A stretch of 38,151 nucleotides of DNA from Tissierellia bacterium (GCA_012735215.1 JAAYHX010000014.1:1-38151), one strand, 5' to 3'; shown: positions 24,205 to 32,840, counted from the stretch's first letter. Made by a program: numbers and translations. The notes: generated by a model not told the origin, from the letters alone.

Positions 24205-25047
24205 ATGGGTATAAGAATTGTTTTTGATAGCACATCAGATATTACAAAGGAGATAATAGAAAAATATAACTTGGTGATGGTACCCCTGATAGTAAACTTT
24301 GAAGATACTTCCTACCTGGATAAGGTGGAGTTAACTACTGATGAATTCTTTGATAAATTGGGCAGATCAGAGAAGCTGCCAACCACATCTCAAGCTTCAC
24401 CCGCTGCCTTTTATGAAGTATTTACCAAGATACTGGAAGAGGGAGATGAAGTACTTGGTATATTTATAGGGTCTGAGTTTAGTGGGACCTATTCATCAGC
24501 TCAAATAGCTAAGGAAACAATAGGGGATGACAGAATCCATATTATAGATTCCAGAAGTGCTTGCTTAGGTACCTTTTCATTGATTATGAAAGCTATTCAG
24601 TTGGTAGAAGAAAAAAGGGATATAAAAGAAATAGTTGATATACTAGAAAGGGCTAAGGATAAGATAGAGGTTATAGCAGCTATAGATACCCTCAAATACC
24701 TTGTAAAAGGTGGCAGGCTTACCAAGACCCAGGCCATTGCCGGATCCCTGCTAAACATAAAGCCAATCATAACCATAAAGGACAGCAAGATATCTGTAGT
24801 GGATAAGGTTAGGGGTAACAACAATGTTCAAAAGTGGATAGACAACTGGATTCAAAGCAATGGTTTTGATCTATCAAATAAAACTGTATTCCTTTTCCAC
24901 GCTAGAGCTAAGGGTAGGCTCGATGCTTTAAGAGAAGTACTGGTAAACAAGTACAATGTGAAGGACATAATCGAATCAGAAGTAGGGGCAGTTATTGGAA
25001 CCCATACAGGGCCAGGAGTAATTGCCATAGGGTTTTTGAATGACTAG
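24205..25047 (+). CDS. DegV-family fatty-acid-binding protein
   Basis: A 280-residue DegV/FakB-type protein. Such proteins hold a fatty acid for phosphorylation by the kinase FakA, feeding host or environmental fatty acids into phospholipid. Family signatures are FDSTSDI at the N-terminus, LPTTSQASPAAF, GSEFSGTYSSA, DSRSACLG, LKYLVKGGRL and the C-terminal GVIAIGFLND. The ATG at 24205 follows GGAAAGGAG. The FabT-like site upstream fits control by fatty-acid supply. FakA is not encoded in this window. Confidence 0.92.
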   Translation: MGIRIVFDSTSDITKEIIEKYNLVMVPLIVNFEDTSYLDKVELTTDEFFDKLGRSEKLPTTSQASPAAFYEVFTKILEEGDEVLGIFIGSEFSGTYSSAQIAKETIGDDRIHIIDSRSACLGTFSLIMKAIQLVEEKRDIKEIVDILERAKDKIEVIAAIDTLKYLVKGGRLTKTQAIAGSLLNIKPIITIKDSKISVVDKVRGNNNVQKWIDNWIQSNGFDLSNKTVFLFHARAKGRLDALREVLVNKYNVKDIIESEVGAVIGTHTGPGVIAIGFLND

Positions 25048-25104
25048 GAAACATATATGTAACATGAAATAAACTCAACATATAATAAATCAAAATACAG
25101 TTAT

Positions 25105-25136
25105 GCCTCCTTTGATTAGAACAAAGGAGGCTTTTA
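25105..25136. terminator. Hairpin between degV and the convergent minus-strand gene
   Basis: GCCTCCTTTG (25105-25114) pairs perfectly with CAAAGGAGGC (25122-25131), followed by TTTTATT on the plus strand. It likely ends degV and lies 7 bases past the stop of the opposing gene. Confidence 0.88.
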
Positions 25137-25142
25137 TTATCC

Positions 25143-26021
25143 CTAACGAACTTTCACTAGATCTTTTCTTGTAACATTTTTAATTAATAACTCTTTTATA
25201 TAATCAATTTCATCATCTATTTCTTCCTTAAATTCATCCGTCTCCAAATATTTTTGAAACTGCGCTGCTTTTTCTTTTTCAGGTAGATGATTAAGTTTTT
25301 CAATTTTACATTGAACAACAATCAAATTGGCTAATTTGCCAGCTCGTTCATCAATAGACATTTCATTGACGTAATCTATTAAATTTTTAGCAGTTAGTAT
25401 GGGAGGCCTAGTATAACATGGTACAACTAAACCTTCCAGGTAGGGAATAAAGGTTTCTCCTAAGGCTTTAAACCATCTTTCCCTTTTGACTTGATCATCT
25501 TCAGATAAATGTTCAGACTCACTAGCTTCTACATAAGGATAAGGGGAAACAAATTCATATTCTTCAAAAATCTTCCTATATTCCTCTTGCTCACAAAACA
25601 AAATAGCAAGGATGTAATCCTGGCTAGGGAAGAGGACTAAATTACAATTAAAATCATATTGGCTTGACCCTTTTCTTTTAAGTTCAGCATCCCGCTCTTT
25701 ATAGTAGAGCCTAATATATGCATATGTACATGGGGTCATAGGTCTTAATTCTGATTTATTTATGCTGTCCTTAATGTAGGAAGTCATAAGTTCTTTTCTT
25801 TTATTATCAAGACAGCTAAAATCTAAATAAAAAGTTGCTTCTTTTGCTATTTCCTTAGCAACCAATTTTCTACTGGCTGCTCTAATCTTTTTCCTAAAAT
25901 CCTGAGTAAAATCTTTTAATTCCATTAAATCCATTTTTGGTAATATATATCCATCTGAAATGTCAATCATTGTCCTTAAACCTCCTATAACATTTTCCAA
26001 CTCCCTGCTCATAACCTCCAT
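25143..26021 (-). CDS. Hypothetical protein, about 275-292 residues
   Basis: I do not recognise this family. The protein is soluble in appearance, rich in charged residues, with no signal peptide or membrane segment. The C-terminal third is strongly acidic and helical. The start is uncertain. The longest frame begins at 26021 (ATG) and a second ATG is at 26012. An ATG at 25970 has AGGAGG ten bases upstream and may be the true start, giving 275 residues. The gene stands alone, convergent with degV, with a hairpin at its end. No conserved catalytic motif is evident. Confidence 0.65.
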   Translation of the reverse strand: MEVMSRELENVIGGLRTMIDISDGYILPKMDLMELKDFTQDFRKKIRAASRKLVAKEIAKEATFYLDFSCLDNKRKELMTSYIKDSINKSELRPMTPCTYAYIRLYYKERDAELKRKGSSQYDFNCNLVLFPSQDYILAILFCEQEEYRKIFEEYEFVSPYPYVEASESEHLSEDDQVKRERWFKALGETFIPYLEGLVVPCYTRPPILTAKNLIDYVNEMSIDERAGKLANLIVVQCKIEKLNHLPEKEKAAQFQKYLETDEFKEEIDDEIDYIKELLIKNVTRKDLVKVR

Positions 26022-26248
26022 TCCAAGCCCTGTTAATATACTTGCAAATATTATTCTAAAAAAGCATATACTAGACTATCTGCATATTCTTCTTACTCAT
26101 CATAGTTATTTATTAACTATTCTAATATATTTATCGAAAGGCCAATAGACCTTGTTTAGTTTAATCCATTCTAATGTATTTTCTTTCTCATGCTTTCTAT
26201 TGTTCCTATAGTGGATAAGTAACAATAAATAACAGTACTATAGATTTA

Positions 26249-26277
26249 TTGACAAGACGAAATCTACTATGTAATAC
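26249..26277 (+). promoter_or_regulatory. Promoter of the XRE-ImmA pair
   Basis: TTGACA at 26249-26254, a 17-base spacer, then TAATAC at 26272-26277. The operator palindrome starts one base before the -10. Confidence 0.75.
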
Positions 26278-26285
26278 TATATTAC
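26271..26285 (+). promoter_or_regulatory. Operator palindrome, XRE promoter
   Basis: GTAATACTATATTAC is an inverted repeat with arms GTAATA and TATTAC and a 3-bp centre. It covers the -10 and start region. The same arms occur at 27557-27571. Confidence 0.7.
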
Positions 26286-26299
26286 AAGGAGGAATTTAT

Positions 26300-26638
26300 A
26301 TGGAAAGAGAAATCGGCAAAAGGATACGTGCTTTTAGAGAAGAAAAGGGACTTAGCCAGTTGAAACTAGTAGAGGAATTAAAAAAACATAATATTAAGAT
26401 GAGCAGGGAGACCCTTAGCAAGATTGAAAACAGCAGCAGATCCATTTCAGCCCTAGAGCTAAAGGCTATATCCACTGTATTGGGTGTGGATATAGGAGAT
26501 TTCTTCCAGGAAGAGGAGGAAAGCATGGTTACCTTCTTTAGGAAGAGAAACTTTCCCAAGAATGCCCTGGAGGAAATATCCAAGCTGCAAGAGATGGTAA
26601 AGGTATTTATAGATCACGAGAAGATGTATAAGGAATAA
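26300..26638 (+). CDS. XRE-family repressor paired with an ImmA/IrrE protease
   Basis: A 112-residue Cro/C1-type regulator. The helix-turn-helix covers about residues 5-65 with LSQLKLVEELKKHNIKMSRE and ISALELKAIS; a short helical C-terminal part follows. ATG 26300 is used because AAGGAGG lies just upstream and the promoter overlaps any earlier start. The ImmA/IrrE-type metalloprotease gene follows 38 bases later. In known pairs (ImmR-ImmA, DdrO-IrrE) the protease cleaves the repressor to relieve repression. The palindrome in its own promoter suggests autorepression. Confidence 0.88.
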   Translation: MEREIGKRIRAFREEKGLSQLKLVEELKKHNIKMSRETLSKIENSSRSISALELKAISTVLGVDIGDFFQEEEESMVTFFRKRNFPKNALEEISKLQEMVKVFIDHEKMYKE

Positions 26639-26676
26639 AAGACTTATGGATAGAAGATAAGGAAGGATGAAATAAT

Positions 26677-27453
26677 TTGAAAAAAGTTATAAATATTCCT
26701 GATGAACTTTACAGGCTAAAGATTAAGGAGTTAGCTGAGGAAGTCAGAATCAAGTTTGCTAAAAAGGGCTTGTCCGACATATTCGATATACTATCGGAAA
26801 CAGCCTTCTTGATTAGAAAACCCTTGAAAATAGAAAGCCTTTCAGGCTTCATAACCTATTATGAAGACCGGTTCATAGTATATTTAAACAGCAACTTTAC
26901 CCTAGGTCATGAGCGCTATACTGGAGCCCATGAACTCTACCACATAATGTACAATGAAGACATATTAAAAAAGGAGAAAATATTTATAGATAAGGATAAG
27001 TACAAGGAAGAGGAAAATAAGGCCGATGTATTTGCTGCAGAGTTTCTAATGCCAGAAGACTATGTAAAAGAAATATTCTATAAGATGGTCAATGTTAGTC
27101 CGGATGAAATACAGCCAAAACATGTAGTTCGCATGCACAATTATTTTAAGGTAAGCTATCGGGCTATGTTAAAGAGGCTGATTCAACTTAAACTCTGCGC
27201 TGAAGATAAGTATTTTTCTCTTCTTGAAATTGCCTCATTGGAAAACAAGGATAAGCTCCAAAGCCTAACTAGAGAAGAAGGATACAGTATAGACTTAATA
27301 GTGCCATCAGAAGTAACCTATATACCGAAAGAATACCTAGTTTACGTAAAAGCCAACTATGAAAATGGGAAGATATCCTATGAGGAACTAATAAAGACCC
27401 TAGATTTCATCAACCTTAGCCCTGAAGATTTGGGATATGAACAAGTTAAATAA
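26677..27453 (+). CDS. ImmA/IrrE-family metalloprotease
   Basis: A 258-residue zinc protease of the COG2856 type. The HEXXH site is H85-E-L-Y-H89, in GAHELYH. The downstream ENKADVFAAEFLMP segment (about 114-127) gives the third ligand and the typical FAxExLMP signature. A C-terminal region of about 90 residues beyond the protease core has no match that I know and may sense a signal. A TTG start at 26677 has AAGGATG upstream. It is cotranscribed with the XRE gene, and its likely substrate is that repressor. Confidence 0.9.
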   Translation: MKKVINIPDELYRLKIKELAEEVRIKFAKKGLSDIFDILSETAFLIRKPLKIESLSGFITYYEDRFIVYLNSNFTLGHERYTGAHELYHIMYNEDILKKEKIFIDKDKYKEEENKADVFAAEFLMPEDYVKEIFYKMVNVSPDEIQPKHVVRMHNYFKVSYRAMLKRLIQLKLCAEDKYFSLLEIASLENKDKLQSLTREEGYSIDLIVPSEVTYIPKEYLVYVKANYENGKISYEELIKTLDFINLSPEDLGYEQVK

Positions 27454-27462
27454 ACATGATAA

Positions 27463-27492
27463 AAGCCTAATCGGATTGGTTAGGCTTGATTT
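27463..27492 (+). terminator. Terminator of the XRE-ImmA operon
   Basis: AAGCCTAATC (27463-27472) pairs with GGTTAGGCTT (27478-27487) around a 5-nt loop, followed by GATTT. Confidence 0.7.
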
Positions 27493-27534
27493 ATACTTAC
27501 AAACGTAATAATATAACACGAAATAATAAAATAT

Positions 27535-27563
27535 TTGACATCAATAATAATATAATGTAATAT
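27535..27563 (+). promoter_or_regulatory. Promoter of the lipoprotein gene
   Basis: TTGACA at 27535-27540, a 17-base spacer, then TAATAT at 27558-27563. The layout is identical to the XRE promoter. Confidence 0.75.
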
Positions 27564-27571
27564 ATTATTAC
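27557..27571 (+). promoter_or_regulatory. Operator palindrome, lipoprotein promoter
   Basis: GTAATATATTATTAC has the same GTAATA/TATTAC arms and 3-bp centre as the site at 26271-26285. It sits at the same distance from -35 and -10. Confidence 0.7.
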
Positions 27572-27603
27572 AATACTATAAAGGGTAAGAAAGGGAGGTC
27601 TTT

Positions 27604-28197
27604 ATGAAGGGCAAGTGGAGAAAAGTATTAATCATTATGTTAGTCTTTTCTATCATGTTACTATCAGCCTGTGGGGGTAATTCGACAGATAGTGGGGAAG
27701 AGGTATCTGCTGAAGGCAATAATGTAGCTGCAGAAGGGAATAGTGAGACGGCTAAAGCAGAACTTGGCACTAGAGAAAACCCTATTCCTATAGGACAAAA
27801 GGCAAATATTGGTTCTAATTGGGAGATCACAGTTTTAGAGATAGTTCCAGATGCTTGGTCAATTATTGAAGCGGAAAATATGTTCAATGAACCACCTCAG
27901 GATGGCTATCAATATGTAATGGCCAATATTCAGGTTTCTTATGTAGGGGAAGAGTCTGGCACACCATGGGTAGATCTAAGCATACAATATCTTGGATCTG
28001 ATGGCAATGTATATAGCCAAAGTGCTGCAGTTGTACCAAATGCATTTATAGACATAGGGGAACAATTCCCTGGGGCAACGGCTGAAGGGAATATCAGCTG
28101 GGCTATTCCTGCTGCTGCAGTAAGTGGAGGTAGAATAATGGTAGAAGAAAGCTTCAATTTTGAAGATACTCGAGTGTTCTTTGAAGGGGTACAGTAG
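27604..28197 (+). CDS. Secreted lipoprotein with a DUF4352-like domain
   Basis: A 197-residue protein. A lipoprotein signal peptide ends in the lipobox L-L-S-A-C23. A Ser/Glu/Asn-rich linker follows (about 24-60). An immunoglobulin-like beta domain resembling DUF4352 (about 60-195) starts with the usual G-TRENPIPIGQ segment. The ATG at 27604 follows GGGAGG. It would sit on the outer face of the membrane; its job is unknown. The promoter carries the same operator as the XRE-ImmA pair upstream, so it is probably under that repressor. Confidence 0.85.
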   Translation: MKGKWRKVLIIMLVFSIMLLSACGGNSTDSGEEVSAEGNNVAAEGNSETAKAELGTRENPIPIGQKANIGSNWEITVLEIVPDAWSIIEAENMFNEPPQDGYQYVMANIQVSYVGEESGTPWVDLSIQYLGSDGNVYSQSAAVVPNAFIDIGEQFPGATAEGNISWAIPAAAVSGGRIMVEESFNFEDTRVFFEGVQ

Positions 28198-28261
28198 AAT
28201 TTGTCACCTATTAGATGAGATGAAAAGCTATTATATTGATTTTATGAGATTTAAAGACAAT

Positions 28262-28296
28262 AAATTCCTTGGAAAAACTTATCCAAGGAATTTTAT
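28262..28296. terminator. Bidirectional terminator between the lipoprotein and hydrolase genes
   Basis: AAATTCCTTGGA (28262-28273) pairs with TCCAAGGAATTT (28282-28293), with TTTATTTT beyond it on the plus strand and TTTATTG on the minus strand. It touches the stop codon of the hydrolase gene. Confidence 0.85.
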
Positions 28297-29231
28297 TTTA
28301 ACTTTTCTGTTATAAAATCAGTGTCTATGAAAAAGGCCTGCCTTCTATCTTCATCTTCTATATCTTCAAAGCTTAATTGATAAACTATTGGATTGGTCAT
28401 AGATTTTACCGTCAGCAACCTATGTTTTGAATCATAAGCACAGATATATCGGGTGTAGGTGGTAGAATTATACTTTTTGTTCCTAACAAAGCCATTGGGC
28501 ATGGCCACTGCACCTAATATATTGTAAGAATAAGCAAGAGCTTCCTTATAATTATTAGGTTTAGCATGCATCTTAGTCAAATAAAAGGCCTTAATAAACC
28601 TAGAGACAGGATCATATCCTCCTGGTAAATCTTTAGCAGAATTGAAATCTTCCAACTTATCTAAATCTATAAGCTTATTTAGCTTCCTAACCTGGGATTC
28701 AAAGCCAGGGGAGTTGGTCATTACACTATAAGGGTTTTCATAGTAAACCAATTCTTTCCTCTTAGGTTCAACAACAACACACCTTTTACTAGTATCAGCA
28801 AACATAAAGTGGAAGTCTGGACATATTACATCTTTTTCACTGTGATCCTTAGTGGATATGTGGATATTTGGCAGGTCATCAATCAATTCATCCACAGATT
28901 TATAATTGGCCAGGGCATAAGTAAAATAATCCAGACTAGAAATATTTATTTTATCTGGCTTTACCTGCTTATCATATAGATTAAATCCAGAAAAAGCATT
29001 GGTAATGCCTATTAATCCATGCTCATTTACCCCATCCTTTAGTGGATCCCTGTTGTAAAAACCTATCCCTATCATTTTATATTTAGAATACAGGGGATTT
29101 CCCATTAAGTCCATGCAAAAATTATAATTCCTTGGCAAGTAGATTACATTATATTCTAATGGAACTTCATAGTCCATGTTTCTTCCCATAACACAACCAT
29201 CTTCATAGTCCATTTTTATTCCTGTACACAT
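28293..29231 (-). CDS. Linear amide C-N hydrolase, choloylglycine hydrolase/penicillin V acylase family
   Basis: An N-terminal nucleophile (Ntn) hydrolase of 312 residues. The nucleophile is Cys2, exposed by removal of Met1. The family's active-site set is visible: R17 and D20 in GRNMDYE, N78, N173 in MTNSPGF and R211 in VSRF. These line up with bile salt hydrolase C2, R18, D21, N82, N175 and R228 in rough position. There is no signal peptide. The gene has its own AAGAGGGA site and stands alone. The substrate could be a conjugated bile acid, penicillin V or an N-acyl homoserine lactone; the sequence alone does not decide. Confidence 0.9.
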   Translation of the reverse strand: MCTGIKMDYEDGCVMGRNMDYEVPLEYNVIYLPRNYNFCMDLMGNPLYSKYKMIGIGFYNRDPLKDGVNEHGLIGITNAFSGFNLYDKQVKPDKINISSLDYFTYALANYKSVDELIDDLPNIHISTKDHSEKDVICPDFHFMFADTSKRCVVVEPKRKELVYYENPYSVMTNSPGFESQVRKLNKLIDLDKLEDFNSAKDLPGGYDPVSRFIKAFYLTKMHAKPNNYKEALAYSYNILGAVAMPNGFVRNKKYNSTTYTRYICAYDSKHRLLTVKSMTNPIVYQLSFEDIEDEDRRQAFFIDTDFITEKLK

Positions 29232-29483
29232 ATTATCCCTCTTATCATTATTGTATTCTTATTTTAATCTATTAGGTTATTGTTTATAACTCATAACTTT
29301 CTATATTAGATACATATTTAAACTAGCTTTACCATCATTATCATTATACCATTTCCTTCTGAACTTGACAGGTCTTCCTAGGGAATGTACAATGAATTAA
29401 ACAAATATTCTGATATTTACCCATATTAACTTTAGACCTTTATAGCTGTTGATTTTAAGATGTTTATTTAGGGGGATGATAAA

Positions 29484-30446
29484 GTGAAAAAGCTTTTAGA
29501 CAACATATGTCAGGCTATTGGTGAAACACCTATGGTTCGTTTAAGCCGGATTACAAAGCACTACGGGGTAGAGGGCAATATATTTGCTAAACTGGAATAC
29601 TTAAATCCTGGCTTTAGTAAAAAGGATCGTATCGCACTACAGATAATTGAAGAAGCAGAAGCCTCTGGCAAACTAGTTCCAGGACAAACAGTTGTGGAGC
29701 TGACCAGCGGCAATACCGGTACAGGCCTGGCCATAGTATGTAGGGCAAAGGGATACCCCTTTATAGCCTGTATGTCTGAAGGAAACTCAATGGAAAGGGC
29801 TCGTATGATGAGAGCTCTGGGTGCTGAAGTGGTAATTGTTAAGCAAAAAGAAAGCTCAAAAAAAGGACAGGTATCTGGGGAAGATCTGGCTCTGGTAGAG
29901 GAAGAAGTTCAGAGAATAGTAAAGGAGAAAAATGCCTTTAGGGCGGATCAGTTTAAGCTGAAAGGGTCTATTAATGCACATAAGTACCATACAGCTGTGG
30001 AAATGTGGGAGCAGTGTGATGGAAAAATAGATGTGTTTGTGGATATTGTAGGAAGTGGAGGAACATTTGCAGGCTGTGCTGAAAAACTAAAGGAGTACAA
30101 TCCTTCTATAAGGTGTTACATAGTTGAACCTGAAGCAGCTGCCATATATGCAGGAAAACCAACATTAAATGAAGGTAGACATAAAATACAGGGCTGTGGT
30201 TATAACATGATATTGCCCTTAATTGATGAAACCCTTATAGATGGATGTGTTCAGGTGACAGATGATGAGGCCATTGACGCTGCAAGAAATCTAGCAAAGC
30301 TGGAAGGAACCTTTGTAGGCTTCTCATCAGGAGCAAATGTTGCAGCTGCAATAAAGCTCTTAAGAGATAAGGAGAAGGGCAAGAACATTGTTCTTTCTCT
30401 AAACGACAGCGGACTAAAGTATTTGAGCACAGACTTGTTTGAATAG
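29484..30446 (+). CDS. Cysteine synthase-family PLP enzyme
   Basis: A fold-type II PLP enzyme of 320 residues. The PLP lysine is K47 in NPGFSKKDRIA. The asparagine loop is T74-S-G-N-T-G79. The phosphate-binding glycine loop is GSGGTFAG. This fits cysteine synthase or a cystathionine-beta-synthase-like enzyme, but the usual substrate loop is altered, so the acceptor is not certain. A GTG start at 29484 follows GGGGG. It is monocistronic as seen. Confidence 0.85.
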   Translation: MKKLLDNICQAIGETPMVRLSRITKHYGVEGNIFAKLEYLNPGFSKKDRIALQIIEEAEASGKLVPGQTVVELTSGNTGTGLAIVCRAKGYPFIACMSEGNSMERARMMRALGAEVVIVKQKESSKKGQVSGEDLALVEEEVQRIVKEKNAFRADQFKLKGSINAHKYHTAVEMWEQCDGKIDVFVDIVGSGGTFAGCAEKLKEYNPSIRCYIVEPEAAAIYAGKPTLNEGRHKIQGCGYNMILPLIDETLIDGCVQVTDDEAIDAARNLAKLEGTFVGFSSGANVAAAIKLLRDKEKGKNIVLSLNDSGLKYLSTDLFE

Positions 30447-30624
30447 GGTTAAGGTGCTTATATTTTACTTATGTTTCATGGAATGTATGGTGAAGATATA
30501 TTTAGAAAATTGGAGATTTGCTTTAAAAATGAGAAGGATTTTATAAGGACCACTAAAGTAAATAGTGAATGAGACCTTTGAGTTAGAGAAAATATTAAGT
30601 TAGGGGTATTTGGAGTGGAGTATA
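30447..30624 (+). other. Gap after the cysteine synthase-family gene
   Basis: I see no clear terminator. A 33-codon frame at 30471-30572 lacks a good ribosome binding site and is not called. Confidence 0.3.
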
Positions 30625-30753
30625 ATGTATGATCTATTTAGTAATAGAGAAATAGCAACAGGGTTCTGGTTGGTTGCATTATTAATACTAGCTTTTTCTA
30701 AGAGAAATGTTAGAGAATCATTTATAAATTGTATTAAAATATTTTTTGGTTAA
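30625..30753 (+). CDS. Short membrane protein, possibly the truncated start of a larger one
   Basis: A 42-codon frame with a very good ribosome binding site (GGAGTGGAG, 30612-30620). It starts MYDLFSNREIATGFWLVALL, a short soluble end followed by one membrane segment, then a basic tail. From memory, clostridial membrane proteins of a few hundred residues begin with a similar F-S-N-R-E-I-x-x-x-x-W pattern. The piece may therefore be the stump of such a gene cut at 30753. It may also be a genuine small protein. Confidence 0.4.
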   Translation: MYDLFSNREIATGFWLVALLILAFSKRNVRESFINCIKIFFG

Positions 30754-30984
30754 ATTTAGAGAGTAATTCAAAAAAACAGGCAAATAATTTGCTAACTTAT
30801 CTGCAAAAATTTGCCTATAAAAGTATTTTTTCGTGTTTTGGTTAGTTATAGTTTAGTAACTTGAAATTGAGTTAACATACTATGATAAATTCTCTTAAGT
30901 AGCTTTAATAATATAACATATATAATTGGATTAAATAGTAAAATTCTTCAATATATGAGTGATTAAACTTATAATGAAATATCA
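30754..30984. other. Gap ahead of the restriction-modification genes
   Basis: A nested hairpin at about 30778-30816 (AGGCAAAT with ATTTGCCT, inner TTTGC with GCAAA) may be a terminator. Otherwise it is A+T-rich DNA without a gene. Confidence 0.3.
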
Positions 30985-31953
30985 TTATGGTTTACGAAAA
31001 ACAAACAGATATTCATGTGCGATGAGCAAAAAGTTATAATCTATACTTCTTTGATACCAAAAACCTGTTGCACTACAGTTATGTTGCTCTTTTATTATAT
31101 TTTCTTTTAATAAAAAACCTGCCTTTAAAAAAGATTCCATAACCCTAAAACCAAGGGGTACCATATGTTTATTTCTTCTAGTATCTCCAATTAGTACTGC
31201 ACAATACTTGTTTGGCTTAAGTATCCTGAATAATTCTATAGCTACTTTGTATATTTCTTCCAAAAACTCATCTATATCTAATAATGAGAGATCACCTTCA
31301 ATATCCTTACTATAATGTATGATATTAGCATATGGAGGATGTGCACATATTAAGTCAATGCTATTATCTTCTAAAAAATCTAAGTTCCTTGCATCTGAAC
31401 AATATAGTTTCGGTTCATATTCACTATTATAGTTGAATCTTAGATTATGTTTAGAAAGCTTTATTGAATTTGGATTTATGTCAACTCCAATGCCATGTCT
31501 TTTTAATAGCTTAGTTTCTATCAAAGTAGTTCCACTACCTAAAAATGGATCCAGAACTATATCGTTCTCCTTTGAATACCTTAGTATTAAATTACGTGGT
31601 ATATAGGGAGACCAGTTGCCTCTATATTTACCATTGTGTGTTGCCCAGTTACCTCTCTGTTTAAAGCTCCAAACAGTAGTTGCTTCTAGTTTAAAATCCT
31701 TAGGTTCCCAGGCTTTTATATTTAATGGTTCTACTATATAGTCAGGATTATTCTCTTTTATTATATTTAAATTATCAGATACCACTTTTTGAGTAACGTT
31801 CAAATAGGATGCAATATTATTGATAGTATATCCTGAATTATTTAATGATACAATTTGATCTATAAGAGATTCATATTCTTCTGGATGGTGGTTTTTATAA
31901 TGTTCTATGTAATCGTTTGATGTTAATGATTTTGAGCATATTTCACAAATCAC
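30985..31953 (-). CDS. DNA methyltransferase with N-terminal C2H2-like finger and HTH
   Basis: A 322-residue SAM-dependent DNA amino-methyltransferase. Residues 1-23 hold a possible zinc finger, C3-x2-C6-x11-H18-x3-H22. A helix-turn-helix-like segment follows (about 38-62, GYTINNIASYLNVTQKVVSD). Motif I is DPFLGSGTT at 135-143 and comes before motif IV, HPPY at 205-208. DpnA-type enzymes show the reverse order, so this is not DpnA. The block WSFKQRGNWATHNGKYRGNW is a conserved N-terminal part of its own family. GTG 31953 has GAGGATG upstream. It is the last of three minus-strand restriction-modification genes, 14 bases after the endonuclease. Confidence 0.85.
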   Translation of the reverse strand: MICEICSKSLTSNDYIEHYKNHHPEEYESLIDQIVSLNNSGYTINNIASYLNVTQKVVSDNLNIIKENNPDYIVEPLNIKAWEPKDFKLEATTVWSFKQRGNWATHNGKYRGNWSPYIPRNLILRYSKENDIVLDPFLGSGTTLIETKLLKRHGIGVDINPNSIKLSKHNLRFNYNSEYEPKLYCSDARNLDFLEDNSIDLICAHPPYANIIHYSKDIEGDLSLLDIDEFLEEIYKVAIELFRILKPNKYCAVLIGDTRRNKHMVPLGFRVMESFLKAGFLLKENIIKEQHNCSATGFWYQRSIDYNFLLIAHEYLFVFRKP

Positions 31954-31967
31954 AGAATTTCATCCTC

Positions 31968-32840
31968 TCATAGCTTTATTATTTCATCTAAGATGCCGTC
32001 AAAAATCATTTTAGTATTTATTATAAAATCATTATTTATGAAGGCTTCTTTCAAAAAAGTTTTTGCAGTAGTCCAGCCTATTCCATCTGTTATCCAAATA
32101 AATTTATCAATTATTTCATGGCTTTTTAGAAATAAATCTAATGATTGAAATTCGCCTGCTACTGATTTTAATTTAGAGCCACCACCTGAGAAAAAGTTTG
32201 TTTCAATTAGGATTAGTTTATTATTTTTTAAAATAGCAAAATCGTATTGTCTAGAACTTTTATCTAGTGGGAGATCTAAATTCCATATATTCTTAATTTT
32301 ACTCTTAGTTGCTTGATTAATATATTCAAGATTTAGTTTATTGCAAACTGACTTTATATGCCATTCAATAATATCCTCCATAATTTTTCCACTTCGATTT
32401 TTTCTACTATTTGTTCCAATGCCTACTTCTAATCCTATACAATAGTCTACTAGGTTTTTTATTTTACGTTCCTTTAATAGCTGTAGCAAACCTAAATTAT
32501 CGCAAAACTCAACTATATTATAAATTTCAGATTGAGTGTACCTTTCCTTTCTAATAAAACTGTAATTCTTATACTCCCAATCAGGGGTCTTGAAGTTTAC
32601 AAGAACTTCAAGATTTCTTTTTCTTACTGCTATTAAAATAGGAATTGTACTTACTATGTTTGGATAATTATTGATTAATTTAGCAAACTCATCCTTGATA
32701 TTGTTTTTGCCGATTAAATAATTCAAGATATTTAACTCTACTTCAATGTTCTCAACATTATGAAACACCCGGCTCCAATCAATAAAGAAATCGAAAGTCC
32801 GATTTGTTTTCTTTAGATTCTCAATAAAATAATTAAACAC
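31968..32840 (-). CDS. DpnII/MboI-family type II restriction endonuclease
   Basis: Cleaves DNA, by family at GATC. It has 290 residues from GTG 32840. From memory of R.DpnII it shares NVE.I.V.LN..N.LIG..NI, the GLEVGIGTNSRKNRSG block (136-151), and the catalytic D200 followed by E213-T-N within LILIETNFFSG; also WITDGIGW near the C-terminus. The frame stays open upstream to about 32891, where a CTG lies eight bases after GGAAAGGAG; translation may start there and add 17 residues. It lies between two methylase genes on the same strand. Confidence 0.9.
   Translation of the reverse strand: MFNYFIENLKKTNRTFDFFIDWSRVFHNVENIEVELNILNYLIGKNNIKDEFAKLINNYPNIVSTIPILIAVRKRNLEVLVNFKTPDWEYKNYSFIRKERYTQSEIYNIVEFCDNLGLLQLLKERKIKNLVDYCIGLEVGIGTNSRKNRSGKIMEDIIEWHIKSVCNKLNLEYINQATKSKIKNIWNLDLPLDKSSRQYDFAILKNNKLILIETNFFSGGGSKLKSVAGEFQSLDLFLKSHEIIDKFIWITDGIGWTTAKTFLKEAFINNDFIINTKMIFDGILDEIIKL

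Noticed and set aside
30471-30572. 33-codon frame after the cysteine synthase-family gene
   Set aside because: There is no ribosome binding site at a usable distance and no recognisable product.
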